A DNA stretch of 64,000 bases, from the NCBI GenBank assembly GCA_026018925.1, contig JAKSZU010000514.1:28063-92062 (forward strand). The letters are read 5' to 3'. Positions 24,383-36,612 of the stretch are shown here, piece after piece. The notes under the pieces are model-generated. The model did no database searches and had not been told where the DNA came from. It saw only the letters and a program-made list of their open reading frames with translations. The position numbers were made by a program, and so were the translations under genes. Position 1 is the stretch's first letter, and each line of letters starts with the position of its first letter. Source of the stretch: Tupaia tana (taxonomy: Eukaryota > Chordata > Mammalia > Scandentia > Tupaiidae).

Positions 24383-27205
24383 ATGTGGAATCTTCCCAGA
24401 GAATGGCTCACCTCTCCTGCCTGGGAGAAAGGAGCAGAAGGGATCATTAACAAAACAAAAGATGGAGCTGAGAGCCAGAGAGAAACTTTACCTTTAAAAA
24501 AACGTAAAAAGGAAAAATTACCGAAAAAAAAAATGAGGAGACAGGAGCAGAGAGAGACAGAGACTTCAGAGACACAGAGACAGAGATAGAAGGCCAGAGG
24601 GGCTCCCTACCACACTAGCTTTGCTTGCTGGAGGCTGAATTATGAGTAGAAAATCTTCATTTCTCCTTTGCCTTGAAATATCTAGTTCCCAGTCTCCATG
24701 TGGAATCTTCCCAGAGAATGGCTCACCTCTCCTGCCTGGGAGAAAGGAGCAGAAGGGATCATTAACAAAACAAAAGATGGAGCTGAGAGCCAGAGAGAAA
24801 CTTTACCTTTAAAAAAACGTAAAAAGGAAAAATTACCGAAAAAGAAATGAGAAGACAGGAGCAGAGAGAGACAGAGACCTCAGAGACACAGAGACAGAGA
24901 TAGAAGGCTGAGGGGCTCCCTACCACACTAGCTTTGCTTGCTGGAGGCTGAATTATGAGTAGAAAATCTTCATTTCTCCTTTGCCTTGAAATATCTAGTT
25001 CCCAGTCTCCATGTGGAATCTTCCCAGAGAATGGCTCACCTCTCCTGCCTGGGAGAAAGGAGCAGAAGGGATCATTAACAAAACAAAAGATGGAGCTGGG
25101 AGCCAGAGAGAAACTTTACCTTTAAAAAAACGTAAAAAGGAAAAATTACCGAAAAAAAATGAGGAGACCGGAGCAGAGAGAGACAGAGACCTCAGAGACA
25201 CAGAGACAAAGATAGAAGGCCAGAGGGGCTCCCTACCACACTAGTTTTGCTTGCTGGAGGCTGAATTATGAGTAGAAAATCTTCATTTCTCCTTTGCCTT
25301 GAAATATCTAGTTCCCAGTCTCCATGTGGAATCTTCCCAGAGAATGGCTCACCTCTCCTGCCTGGGAGAAAGGAGCAGAAGGGATCATTAACAAAACAAA
25401 AGACGGAGCTGAGAGCCAGAGAGAAACTTTACCTTTAAAAAAACATACAAAGGAAAAATTACCGAAAAACAAAAAGAGGAGACAGGAGAAGAGAGAGACA
25501 GAGACCTGAGAGACACAGAGACAGAAATAGAAGGCCAGAGGGGCTCCCTACCACACTAGCTTTGCTTGCTGGAGGCTGAATTTTGAGTAGAAAATCTTCA
25601 TTTCTCCTTTGCCTTGAAATATCTAGTTCCCAGTCTCCATGTGGAATCTTCCCAGAGAATGGCTCACCTCTCCTGCCTGGGAGAAAGGAGCAGAAGGGAT
25701 CATTAACAAAACAAAAGATGGAGCTGGGAGCCAGAGAGAAACTTTACCTTTAAAAAAACGTAAAAAGAACAAATTACCGAAAAAAAAATGAGGAGACAGG
25801 AGCAGAGAGAGACAGAGACCTCAGAGACACAGAGACAGAGATAGAAGGCAAGAGGGGCTCCCTACCACACTAGCTTTGCTTGCTGGAGGCTGAATTATGA
25901 GTAGAAAATCTTCATTTCTCCTTTGCCTTGAAATATCTAGTTCCCAGTCTCCATGTGGAATCTTCCCAGAGAATGGCTCACCTCTCCTGCCTGGGAGAAA
26001 GGAGCAGAAGGGATCATTAACAAAACAAAAGATGGAGCTGCGAGCCAGAGAGAAACATAAACTTTAAAAAAACGTAAAAAGGAATAATTACCGAAAAAAA
26101 AATGAGGAGACAGGGGCAGAGAGAGACAGAGACCTCATAGACACAGAGACAGAGATAGAAGGCCAGAGGGGCTCCCTACCACACTAGCTTTGCTTGCTGG
26201 AGGCTGAATTATGAGTAGAAAATCTTCATTTCTCCTTTGCCTTGAAATACCTAGTTCCCAGTCTCCATGTGGAATCTTCCCAGAGAAAGGCTCACCTCTC
26301 CTGCCTGGGAGAAAGGAGCAGAAGGGATCATTAACAAAACAAAAGATGGAGCTGAGAGCCAGAGAGAAACTTGAACTTTAAAAAAACTTAAAAACGAAAA
26401 ATTACCGAAAAAAAAATGAGGAGACAGGAGCAGAGAGAGACAGAGACCTCAGAGACACAGAGACAGAGATAGAAGGCCAGAGGGGCTCCCTACCACACTA
26501 GCTTTGCTTGCTGGAGGCTGAATTATGAGTAGAAAATCTTCATTTCTCCTTTGCCTTGAAATATCTCGTTCCCAGTCTCCATGTGGAATCTTCCCAGAGA
26601 ATGGCTCACCTCTCCTGCCTGGGAGAAAGGAGCAGAAGGGATCATTAACAAAACCAAAGATGGAGCTGAGAGCCATAGAGAAACTTTCCATTAGAAAAAC
26701 GTAAAAAGGGAAAATTACCGAAAAAAAAATGAGGAGACCGGAGCAGAGAGAGACAGAGACCTCAGAGACACAGAGACAAAGATAGAAGGCCAGAGGGTCT
26801 CCCTACCACACTAGCTTTGCTTGCTGGAGTCTGAATTATGAGTAGAAAATCTTCATTTCTCCTTTGCCTTGAAATATCTAGTTCCTAGTCTCCATGTGGA
26901 ATCTTCCCAGAGAATGGCTCAAATCTCCTGCCTGGGAGAAAGGAGCAGAAGGGATCATTAACAAAACAAAAGATGGAGCTGAGAGCCAGAGAGAAACTTT
27001 ACCTTTAAAAAAACGTAAAAAGGAAAAATTACCGAAAAAAAAATGAGGAGACTGGAGCAGAGAGAGACAGAGACCTCAGAGACACAGAGACAGAGATAGA
27101 AGGCCAGAGGGGCTCCCTACCACAATAGCTTTGCTTGCTGGAGGCTGAATTATGAGTAGAAGATCTTCATTTCTCCTTTGCCTTGAAATATCTCGTTCCC
27201 TGTCT

Positions 27206-30200
27206 CCATGTGGAATCTTCCCTGAGAATGGCTCACCTCTCCTGCCTGGGAGAAAGGAGCAGAAGGGATCATTAACAAAACAAAAGATGGGGCTGAGAGC
27301 CAGAGACAAACATAAACTTTAAAAAAACGTAAAAAGGAATAATTACCGAAAAAAAAATGAGGAGACAGGGGCAGAGAGAGACAGAGACCTCATAGACACA
27401 GAGACAGAGATAGAAGTCCAGAGGGGCTCCCTACCACACTAGCTTTGCTTGCTGGAGGCTGAATTATGAGTAGAAAATCTTCATTTCTCCTTTGCCTTGA
27501 AATACCTAGTTCCCAGTCTCCATGTGGAATCTTCCCAGAGAAAGGCTCACCTCTCCTGCCTGGGAGAAAGGAGCAGAAGGGATCATTAACAAAACAAAAG
27601 ATAGAGCTGAGAGCCAGAGAGAAACTTTACTTTTAAAAAAATGAAAAAAGGAAAAATTACCGAAAAAAAATGAGGAGACAGGAGCAGAGAGAGACAGAGA
27701 CCTCAGAGACACAGAGACAGAGATAGAAGGCCAGAGGGGCTCCCTACCACACTAGCTTTGCTTGCTGGAGGCTGAATTATGAGTAGAAAATCTTCATTTC
27801 TCCTTTGCCTTGAAATATCTAGTTCCCAGTCTCCATGTGGAATCTTCCCAGAGAATGGCTCACCTCTCCTGCCTGGGAGAAAGGAGCAGAAGGGATCATT
27901 AACAAAACAAAAGATGGAGTTGAAAGCCAGAGAGAAACTTTACCTTTTAAAAAACGTAAAAAGGAAAAATTACCGAAAATAAAATGAAGAGACAGGAGCA
28001 GAGAGAGACAGAGACCTCAGAGACACAGAGACAGAGATACAAGGCCAGAGGGGCTCCCTACCACACTAGCTTTGCTTGCTGGAGGCTGAATTATGAGTAG
28101 AAAATCTTCATTTCTCCTTTGCCTTGAAATATCTAGTTCCCAGTCTCCATGTGGAATCTTCCCAGAGAATGGCTCACCTCTCCTGCCTGGGAGAAAGGAG
28201 CAGAAGGGATCATTAACAAAACAAAAGATGGAGCTGAGAGCCAGAGAGAAACATTACCTTTAAAAAAATTTAAAAAGGAAAAATTACTGAAAAAAATATG
28301 AGGAGACTGGAGCAGAGAGAGACAGAGACCTCAGAGACACAGAGACAGAGGTAGAAGGCCAGAGGGGCTCCCTACCACACTAGCTTTCCTTTTTGGAGGC
28401 TGAATTATGAGTAGAAAATCTTCATTTCTCCTTTGCCTTGAAATATCTAGTTCCCAGTCTCCATGTGGAATCTTCCCAGAGAATGGCTCACCTCTCCTGC
28501 CTGGGAGAAAGGAGCAGAAGGGATCATTAACAAAACAAAAGATGGAGCTGAGAGCCAGAGAGAAACTTTACCTTTAAAAAAACGTAAAAAGAAAAAATTA
28601 TCGAAAAAAAAATGAGGAGACAGGAGCAGAGAGAGACAGAGACCTCAGAGACACAGAGACAGAGATAGAAGGCCAGAGGGGCTCCCTAACACACTAGCTT
28701 TGCTTGCTGGAGGCCGAATTATGAGTAGAAAATCTTCATTTCTCCTTTGCCTTGAAATATCTAGTTCCCAGTCTCCATGTGGAATCTTCCCAGAGAATGG
28801 CTCACCTCTCCTGCCTGGGAGAAAGGAGCAGAAGGGGTCATTAACAAAACGAAAGATGGAGCTGAGAGCCAGAGAGAAACTTTACCTTTAAAAAAACGTA
28901 AAAACGAAAAATTACCGAAAAAAAATGAGGAGACAGGAGCAGAGAGAGACAGAGACCTCAGAGACACAGAGACAGAGATAGAAGGCCGGAGAGGCTCCCT
29001 ACCACACTAGCTTTGCTTGCTGGAGGCTGAATTATGAGTAGAAAATCTTCATTTCTCCTTTGCCTTGAATTATCGAGTTCCCAGTCTCCATGTGGAATCT
29101 TCCCAGAGAATGGCTCACCTCTCCTGCCTGGGAGAAATGAGCAGAAGGAATCATTAACAAAACAAAAGATGGCGCTGAGAACCAGAGAGAAACTTTACCT
29201 TTAAAAAAAAGTAAAAAGGAAAAATTTCCGAAAAAAAAATGAGGAGACAGGAGCAGAGAGAGACAGAGACCTCAGAGACACAGAGACAGAGATAGAAGGC
29301 CAGAGGGGCTCCCTACCACACTAGCTTTGCATGCTGGAGGCTGAATTATGAGTAGAAAATCTTCATTTCTCCTTTGCCTTGAAATATCTAGTTCCCAGTC
29401 TCCATGTGGAATCTTCCCAGAGAATGGCTCACCTCTCCTGCCTGGGAGAAAGGAGCAGAAGGGATCATTAACAAAACAAAAGATGGAGCTGCGAGCCAGA
29501 GAGAAACATAAACTTTAAAAAAACGTAAAAAGGAATAATTACCGAAAAAAAAATGAGGAGACAGGGGCAGAGAGAGACAGAGACCTCATAGACACAGAGA
29601 CAGAGATAGAAGGCCAGAGGGGCTCCCTACCACACTAGCTTTGCTTGCTGGAGGCTGAATTATGAGTAGAAAATCTTCATTTCTCCTTTGCCTTGAAATA
29701 CCTAGTTCCCAGTCTCCATGTGGAATCTTCCCAGAGAAAGGCTCACCTCTCCTGCCTGGGAGAAAGGAGCAGAAGGGATCATTAACAAAACAAAAGATAG
29801 AGCTGAGAGCCAGAGAGAAACTTTACTTTTAAAAAAATGAAAAAAGGAAAAATTACCGAAAAAAAATGAGGAGACAGGAGCAGAGAGAGACAGAGACCAC
29901 AGAGACACAGAGACAGAGATAGAAGGCCAGAGGGGCTCCCTACCACACTAGCTTTGCTTGCTGGAGGCTGAATTATGAGTAGAAAATCTTCATTTCTCCT
30001 TTGCCTTGAAATATCTAGTTCCCAGTCTCCATGTGGAATCTTCCCAGAGAATGGCTCACCTCTCCTGCCTGGGAGAAAGGAGCAGAAGGGATCATTAACA
30101 AAACAAAAGATGGAGTTGAAAGCCAGAGAGAAACTTTACCTTTTAAAAAACGTAAAAAGGAAAAATTACCGAAAATAAAATGAAGAGACAGGAGCAGAGA

Positions 30201-30341
30201 GAGACAGAGACCTCAGAGACACAGAGACAGAGATACAAGGCCAGAGGGGCTCCCTACCACACTAGCTTTGCTTGCTGGAGGCTGAATTATGAGTAGAAAA
30301 TCTTCATTTCTCCTTTGCCTTGAAATATCTCGTTCCCAGTC
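27206..30341. repeat. Nested seven-unit offset repeat inside copy A
   Basis: Units with CATAAAC plus CTCATAG, AAAGGCTC plus AATGAAAAAAGG, and GGAGTTGAAAGCC plus GATACAAG occur at 27206-28146 and again at 29403-30341, an offset of 2196 bp (seven units). Units in between (28147 CTTTTTGG type, 28460 AACACACTAG, 28777 CCGGAGAGG, 29089 TTATCGAG) recur at 31908-33160. This part of the block was thus duplicated more than once. The second large copy (37.9-45.7 kb) holds only one set of each. Confidence 0.78.
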
Positions 30342-31907
30342 TCCATGTGGAATCTTCCCAGAGAATGGCTCACCTCGCCTGCCTGGGAGAAAGGAGCAGA
30401 AGGGATCATTAACAAAACAAAAGATGGAGCTGAGAGCCAGAGAGAAACTTGACCTTTAAAAAAACTTAAAAACGAAAAATTACCGAAAAAAAAATGAGGA
30501 GACAGGAGCAGAGAGAGACAGAGACCTCAGAGACACAGAGACAGAGATAGAAGGCCAGAGGGGCTCCCTACCACACTAGCTTTGCTTGCTGGAGGCTGAA
30601 TTATGAGTAGAAAATCTTCATTTCTCCTTTGCCTTGAAATATCTAGTTCCCAGTCTCCATGTGGAATCTTCCCAGAGAATGGCTCACCTCTCCTGCCTGG
30701 GAGAAAGGAGCAGAAGGGATCATTAACAAACAAAAGATGGAGCTGAGATTCAGAGAGAAACTTAACCTTTAAAAAAACGTAAAAAGGAAAAATTACCGAA
30801 AAAAAAATGAGGAGACAGGGGCAGAGAGAGACAGAGACCTCAGAGACACAGAGACAGAGATAGAAGGCCAGAGGGGCTCCCTACCACACTAGCTTTGCTT
30901 GCTGGAGGCTGAATTATGAGTAGAAAATCTTCATTTCTCCTTTGCCTTGAAATATCTAGTTCCCAGTCTCCATGTGGAATCTTCCCAGAGAATGGCTCAC
31001 CTCTCCTGCCTGGGAGAAAGGAGCAGAAGGGATCATTAACAAAACAAAAGATGGAGCTGAGAGCCAGAGAGAAACATTACCTTTAAAAAAATTTAAAAAG
31101 GAAAAATTACTGAAAAAAATATGAGGAGACTGGAGCAGAGAGAGACAGAGACCTCAGAGACACAGAGACAGAGGTAGAAGGCCAGAGGGGCTCCCTACCA
31201 CACTAGCTTTCCTTTTTGGAGGCTGAATTATGAGTAGAAAATCTTCATTTCTCCTTTGCCTTGAAATATCTAGTTCCCAGTCTCCATGTGGAACCATCCC
31301 AGAGAATGGCTCACCTCTCCTGCCTGGGAGAAAGGAGCAGAAGGGATCATTAACAAAACAAAAGATGGAGCTGAGAGCCAGAGAGAAACTTTACCTTTAA
31401 AAAAACGTAAAAAGAAAAAATTATCGAAAAAAAAATGAGGAGACAGGAGCAGAGAGAGACAGAGACCTCAGAGACACAGAGACAGAGATAGAAGGCCAGA
31501 GGGGCTCCCTACCACACTAGCTTTGCATGCTGGAGGCTGAATTATGAGTAGAAAATCTTCATTTCTCCTTTGCCTTGAAATATCTAGTTCCCAGTCTCCA
31601 TGTGGAATCTTCCCAGAGAATGGCTCACCTCTCCTGCCTGGGAGAAAGGAGCAGAAGGGATCATTAACAAAACAAAAGATGGAGCTGAGAGCCAGAGAGA
31701 AACTTTACCTTTAAAAATACGTAAAAAGAAAAATTACTGAAAAAAAAATGAGGAGACAGGAGCAGAGAGAGACAGAGAACTCAGAGACACAGAGACAGAG
31801 ATAGAAGGCCAGAGGGGCTCCCTACCACACTAGCTTTGCTTGCTGGAGGCTGAATTATGAGTAGAAAATCTTCATTTCTCCTTTGCCTTGAAATATCTAG
31901 TTCCCAG

Positions 31908-33160
31908 TCTCCATGTGGAATCTTCCCAGAGAATGGCTCACCTCTCCTGCCTGGGAGAAAGGAGCAGAAGGGATCATTAACAAAACAAAAGATGGAGCTG
32001 AGAGCCAGAGAGAAACATTACCTTTAAAAAAATTTAAAAAGGAAAAATTACTGAAAAAAATATGAGGAGACTGGAGCAGAGAGAGACAGAGACCTCAGAG
32101 ACACAGAGACAGAGGTAGAAGGCCAGAGGGGCTCCCTACCACACTAGCTTTCCTTTTTGGAGGCTGAATTATGAGTAGAAAATCTTCATTTCTCCTTTGC
32201 CTTGAAATATCTAGTTCCCAGTCTCCATGTGGAACCATCCCAGAGAATGGCTCACCTCTCCTGCCTGGGAGAAAGGAGCAGAAGGGATCATTAACAAAAC
32301 AAAAGATGGAGCTGAGAGCCAGAGAGAAACTTTACCTTTAAAAAAACGTAAAAAGAAAAAATTATCGAAAAAAAAATGAGGAGACAGGAGCAGAGAGAGA
32401 CAGAGACCTCAGAGACACAGAGACAGAGATAGAAGGCCAGAGGGGCTCCCTAACACACTAGCTTTGCTTGCTGGAGGCCGAATTATGAGTAGAAAATCTT
32501 CATTTCTCCTTTGCCTTGAAATATCTAGTTCCCAGTCTCCATGTGGAATCTTCCCAGAGAATGGCTCACCTCTCCTGCCTGGGAGAAAGGAGCAGAAGGG
32601 GTCATTAACAAAACGAAAGATGGAGCTGAGAGCCAGAGAGAAACTTTACTTTAAAAAAACGTAAAAACGAAAAATTACCGAAAAAAAAATGAGGAGACAG
32701 GAGCAGAGAGAGACAGAGACCTCAGAGACACAGAGACAGAGATAGAAGGCCGGAGAGGCTCCCTACCACACTAGCTTTGCTTGCTGGAGGCTGAATTATG
32801 AGTAGAAAATCTTCATTTCTCCTTTGCCTTGAATTATCGAGTTCCCAGTCTCCATGTGGAATCTTCCCAGAGAATGGCTCACCTCTCCTGCCTGGGAGAA
32901 AGGAGCAGAAGGGATCATTAACAAAACAAAAGATGGCGCTGAGAGCCAGAGAGAAACTTTACCTTTAAAAAAAAGTAAAAAGGAAAAATTTCCGAAAAAA
33001 AAATGAGGAGACAGGAGCAGAGAGAGACAGAGACCTCAGAGACACAGAGACAGAGATAGAAAGCCAGAGGGGCTCCCTACCACACTAGCTTTGCATGCTG
33101 GAGGCTGAATTATGAGTAGAAAATCTTCATTTCTCCTTTGCCTTGAAATATCTAGTTCCC
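31908..33160. repeat. Four-unit repeat of 28147-29402
   Basis: In order: AATTTAAAAAGG with ACTGAAAAAAATATG, GACTGG, GAGGTAG and CTTTCCTTTTTGG; then TTATCG with CCCTAACACACTAG and GGAGGCCG; then GGGGTCATT with AACGAAAG, AAAAACGAAAA and CCGGAGAGG; then AATTATCGAG with GATGGCGC and TTTCCG. All four match 28147-29402 at about 3.76 kb (12 units). Small differences such as GGAACCATCC near 32231 and GAGAAATGAG near 29136 separate the two. Confidence 0.8.
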
Positions 33161-34107
33161 AGTCTCCATGTGGAATCTTCCCAGAGAATGGCTCACCTCT
33201 CCTGCCTGGGAGAAAGGAGCAGAAGGGATCATTAACAAAACAAAAGATGGAGCTGAGAGCCAGAGAGAAACTTTACCTTTAAAAATACGTAAAAAGAAAA
33301 ATTACTGAAAAAAAAATGAGGAGACAGGAGCAGAGAGAGACAGAGAACTCAGAGACACAGAGACAGAGATAGAAGGCCAGAAGGGCTCCCTACCACACTA
33401 GCTTTGCTTGCTGGAGGCTGAATTATGAGTAGAAAATCTTCATTTCTCCTTTGCCTTGAAATATCTAGTTCCCAGTCTCCACGTGGAATCTTCCCAGAGA
33501 ATGGCTCACCTCTCCTGCCTGGGAGAATGGAGCAGAAGGGATCATTAACAAAACAAAAGATGGAGCTGAGAGTCAGAGAGAAACTTTACCTTTAAAAAAA
33601 CGTAAAAAGGAAAAATTACCGAAAAAAAAAGAGGAGACAGGGGCAGAGAGAGACAGAGACCTCAGAGACACAGAGACAGAGATAGAAGGCCAGAGGGGCT
33701 CCCTACCACACTAGCTTTGCTTGCTGGAGGCTGAATTATGAGTAGAAAATCTTCATTTCTCCTTTGCCTTGAAATATCTCGTTCCCAGTCTCCATGTGGA
33801 ATCTTCCCAGAGAATGGCTCACCTCTCCTGCCTGGGAGAAAGGAGCAGAAGGGATCATTAACAAAACAAAAGATGGAGCTGAGAGCTAGAGAGAAACTTT
33901 ACCTTTAAAAAAACGTAAAAAGGAAAAATTACTGAAAAAAAAAATGAGGAGACAGGAGCAGAGAGAGACAGAGACCTCAGAGACACAGAGACAGAGATAG
34001 AAGGCCAGAGGGGCTCCCTACCACACTAGCTTTGCTTGCTGGAGGCTGAATTATGAGTAGAAAATCTTCATTTCTCTTTGCCTTGAAATATCTAGTTCCC
34101 AGTCTCC

Positions 34108-35670
34108 ATGTGGAATCTTCCCAGAGAATGGCTCACCTCTCCTGCCTGGGAGAAAGGAGCAGAAGGGATCATTAACAAAACAAAAGATGGAGCTGAGAGC
34201 CAGAGAGAAACTTTACCTTTAAAAAAACGTAAAAAGGAAAAATTACCAAAAAAAATGAGGAGACAGGAGCAGAGAGAGACAGAGACCTCAGAGACACAGA
34301 GACAGAGATAGAAGGCCAGAGGGGCTCCCTACCACACTAGCTTTGCTTGCAGGCGGCTGAATTATGAGTAGAAAATCTTCATTTCTCCTTTGCCTTGAAA
34401 TATCTAGTTCACAGTCTCCATGTGGAATCTTCCCAGAGAATGGCTCACCTCTCCTGCCTTGGAGAAAGGAGCAGAAGGGATCATTAACAAAAGAAAAGAT
34501 GGAGCTGAGAGCCAGAGAGAAACTTTTCCTTTAAAAAAACGTAAAAAGCAAAAATTACCGAAAAAAAATTGGAGACAGGAACAGAGAGAGACAGAGACCT
34601 CAGAGACACAGAGACAGAGATAGAAGGCCAGAGGGGCTCCCTACCACACTAGCTTTGCTTGCTGGAGGCTGAATTATGAGTAGAAAAATCTTCATTTCTC
34701 CTTTGCCTTGAAATATCTAGTTCCCAGTCTCCATGTGGAATCTTCCCAGAGAATGGCTCACCTCTCCTGCCTGGGAGAAAGGAGCAGAAGGGATCATTAA
34801 CAAAACAAAAGATGGAGTTGAGAGCTAGAGAGAAACTTTACCTTTAAAAAAACGTAAAAAGGAAAAATTACTGAAAAAAAAAATGAGGAGACAGGAGCAG
34901 AGAGAGACAGAGACCTCAGAGACACAGAGACAGAGATAGAAGGCCAGAGGGGCTCCCTACCACACTAGCTTTGCTTGCTGGAGGCTGAATTATGAGTAGA
35001 AAATCTTCATTTCTCTTTGCCTTGAAATATCTAGTTCCCAGTCTCCATGTGGAATCTTCCCAGAGAATGGCTCACCTCTCCTGCCTGGGAGAAAGGAGCA
35101 GAAGGGATCATTAACAAAACAAAAGATGGAGCTGAGAGCCAGAGAGAAACTTTACCTTTAAAAAAACGTAAAAAGGAAAAATTACCAAAAAAAATGAGGA
35201 GACAGGAGCAGAGAGAGACAGAGACCTCAGAGACACAGAGACAGAGATAGAAGGCCAGAGGGGCTCCCTACCACACTAGCTTTGCTTGCAGGCGGCTGAA
35301 TTATGAGTAGAAAATCTTCATTTCTCCTTTGCCTTGAAATATCTAGTTCACAGTCTCCATGTGGAATCTTCGCAGAGAATGGCTCACCTCTCCTGCCTGG
35401 GAGAAAGGAGCAGAAGGGATCATTAACAAAACAAAAGATGGAGCTGAGAGCCAGAGAGAAACTTTTCCTTTAAAAAAACGTAAAAAGCAAAAATTACCGA
35501 AAAAAAATTGGAGACAGGAACAGAGAGAGACAGAGACCTCAGAGACACAGAGACAGAGATAGAAGGCCAGAGGGGCTCCCTACCACACTAGCTTTGCTTG
35601 CTGGAGGCTGAATTATGAGTAGAAAATCTTCATTTCTCCTTTGCCTTGAAATATCTAGTTCCCAGTCTCC
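34108..35670. repeat. Three-unit tandem duplication
   Basis: Units with TTCTCTTTGCC upstream and ACCAAAAAAAATG, then TTCACAGTC with CTTTTCC, AAAGCAAAAATT and AATTGGAGAC, appear at 34108-34733 and at 35047-35670, 939 bp apart. The unit between them has GAGTAGAAAAATC, GGAGTTGAGAGCTAG and ACTGAAAA, the latter two like the unit before 34108. The corresponding place in the second large copy (43519-44146) has a single set. Confidence 0.82.
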
Positions 35671-36612
35671 ATGTGGAATCTTCCCAGAGAATGGCTCACC
35701 TCTCCTGCCTGGGAGAAAGGAGCAGAAGGGATCATTAACAAAACAAAAGATGGAGCTGAGAGCCAGAGAGAAACTTTACCTTTAAAAAAACGTAAAAAGG
35801 AAAAATTACCGAAAAAAAAATTAGGAGACAGGGGCAGAGAGAGACAGAGACCTCAGAGACACAGAGACAGAGATAGAAGGCCAGAGGGGCTCCCTACCAC
35901 ACTAGCTTTGCTTGCTGGAGGCTGAATTATGAGTAGAAAATCTTCATTTCTCCTTTGCCTTGAAATATCTCGTTCCCAGTCTCCATGTGGAATCTTCCCA
36001 GAGAATGGCTCACCTCTCCTGCCTGGGAGAAAGGAGTAGAAGGGATCATTAACAAAACAAAAGATGGAGCTGAGAGCCAGAGAGAAACTTTACCTTTAAA
36101 AAAACGTAAAAAGGAAAAATTACTGAAAAAAAAAATGAGGAGACAGGAGCAGAGAGAGACAGAGACCTCAGAGACACAGAGACAGAGATAGAAGGCCAGA
36201 GGGGCTCCCTACCACACTAGCTTTGCTTGCTGGAGGCTGAATTATGAGTAGAAAATCTTCATTTCTCCTTTGCCTTGAAATATCTGGTTCCCAGTCTCCA
36301 TGTGCAATCTTCCCAGAGAATGGCTCACCTCTCCTGCCTGGGAGAAAGGAGCAGAAGGGATCATTAACAAAACAAAAGATGGAGCTGAGAGCCAGAGAGA
36401 AACTTTACCTTTAAAAAAACGTAAAAAGGAAAAATTGCCAAAAAAAAATGAGGAGACAGGAGCAGAGAGAGACAGAGACCTCAGAGACACAGAGACAGAG
36501 ATAGAAGGCCAGAGGGGCTCCCTACCACACTAGCTTTGCTTGCAGGCGGCTGAATTATGAGTAGAAAATCTTCATTTCTCCTTTGCCTTGAAATATCTAG
36601 TTCCCAGTCTCC

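Larger units (their letters stand above)
24383..36612. repeat. ~39-unit block, copy A of 12.2-kb duplication
   Basis: The order of rare variants here is resumed from 36613 or 37242. Main markers: ACTTCAG and GAGAAGAC units (24383, 24698); GCTGGGAGCC with GACAAAG (25011); a CATACAAAGG unit (25324); GAACAAATT with GGCAAGAGG (25638); CCATTAG (26580); CTGTCTCC with TTCCCTGAG (27206); AAAGGCTC with AATGAAAAAAGG (27520); and GGAGTTGAAAGCC (27833). Then TTGACC with AACTTAAAAACG (30342); GAGATTCAG (30655); CTTTCCTTTTTGG (30968); CCGGAGAGG (32535); AAATACG with GAACTCAG (33161); TTCTCTTTGCC (34108); CTTTTCC with AATTGG (34420); TTAGG (35671); and an upstream AGGCGGCTG (36541). It also contains its own nested duplications, listed separately. 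Confidence 0.83.
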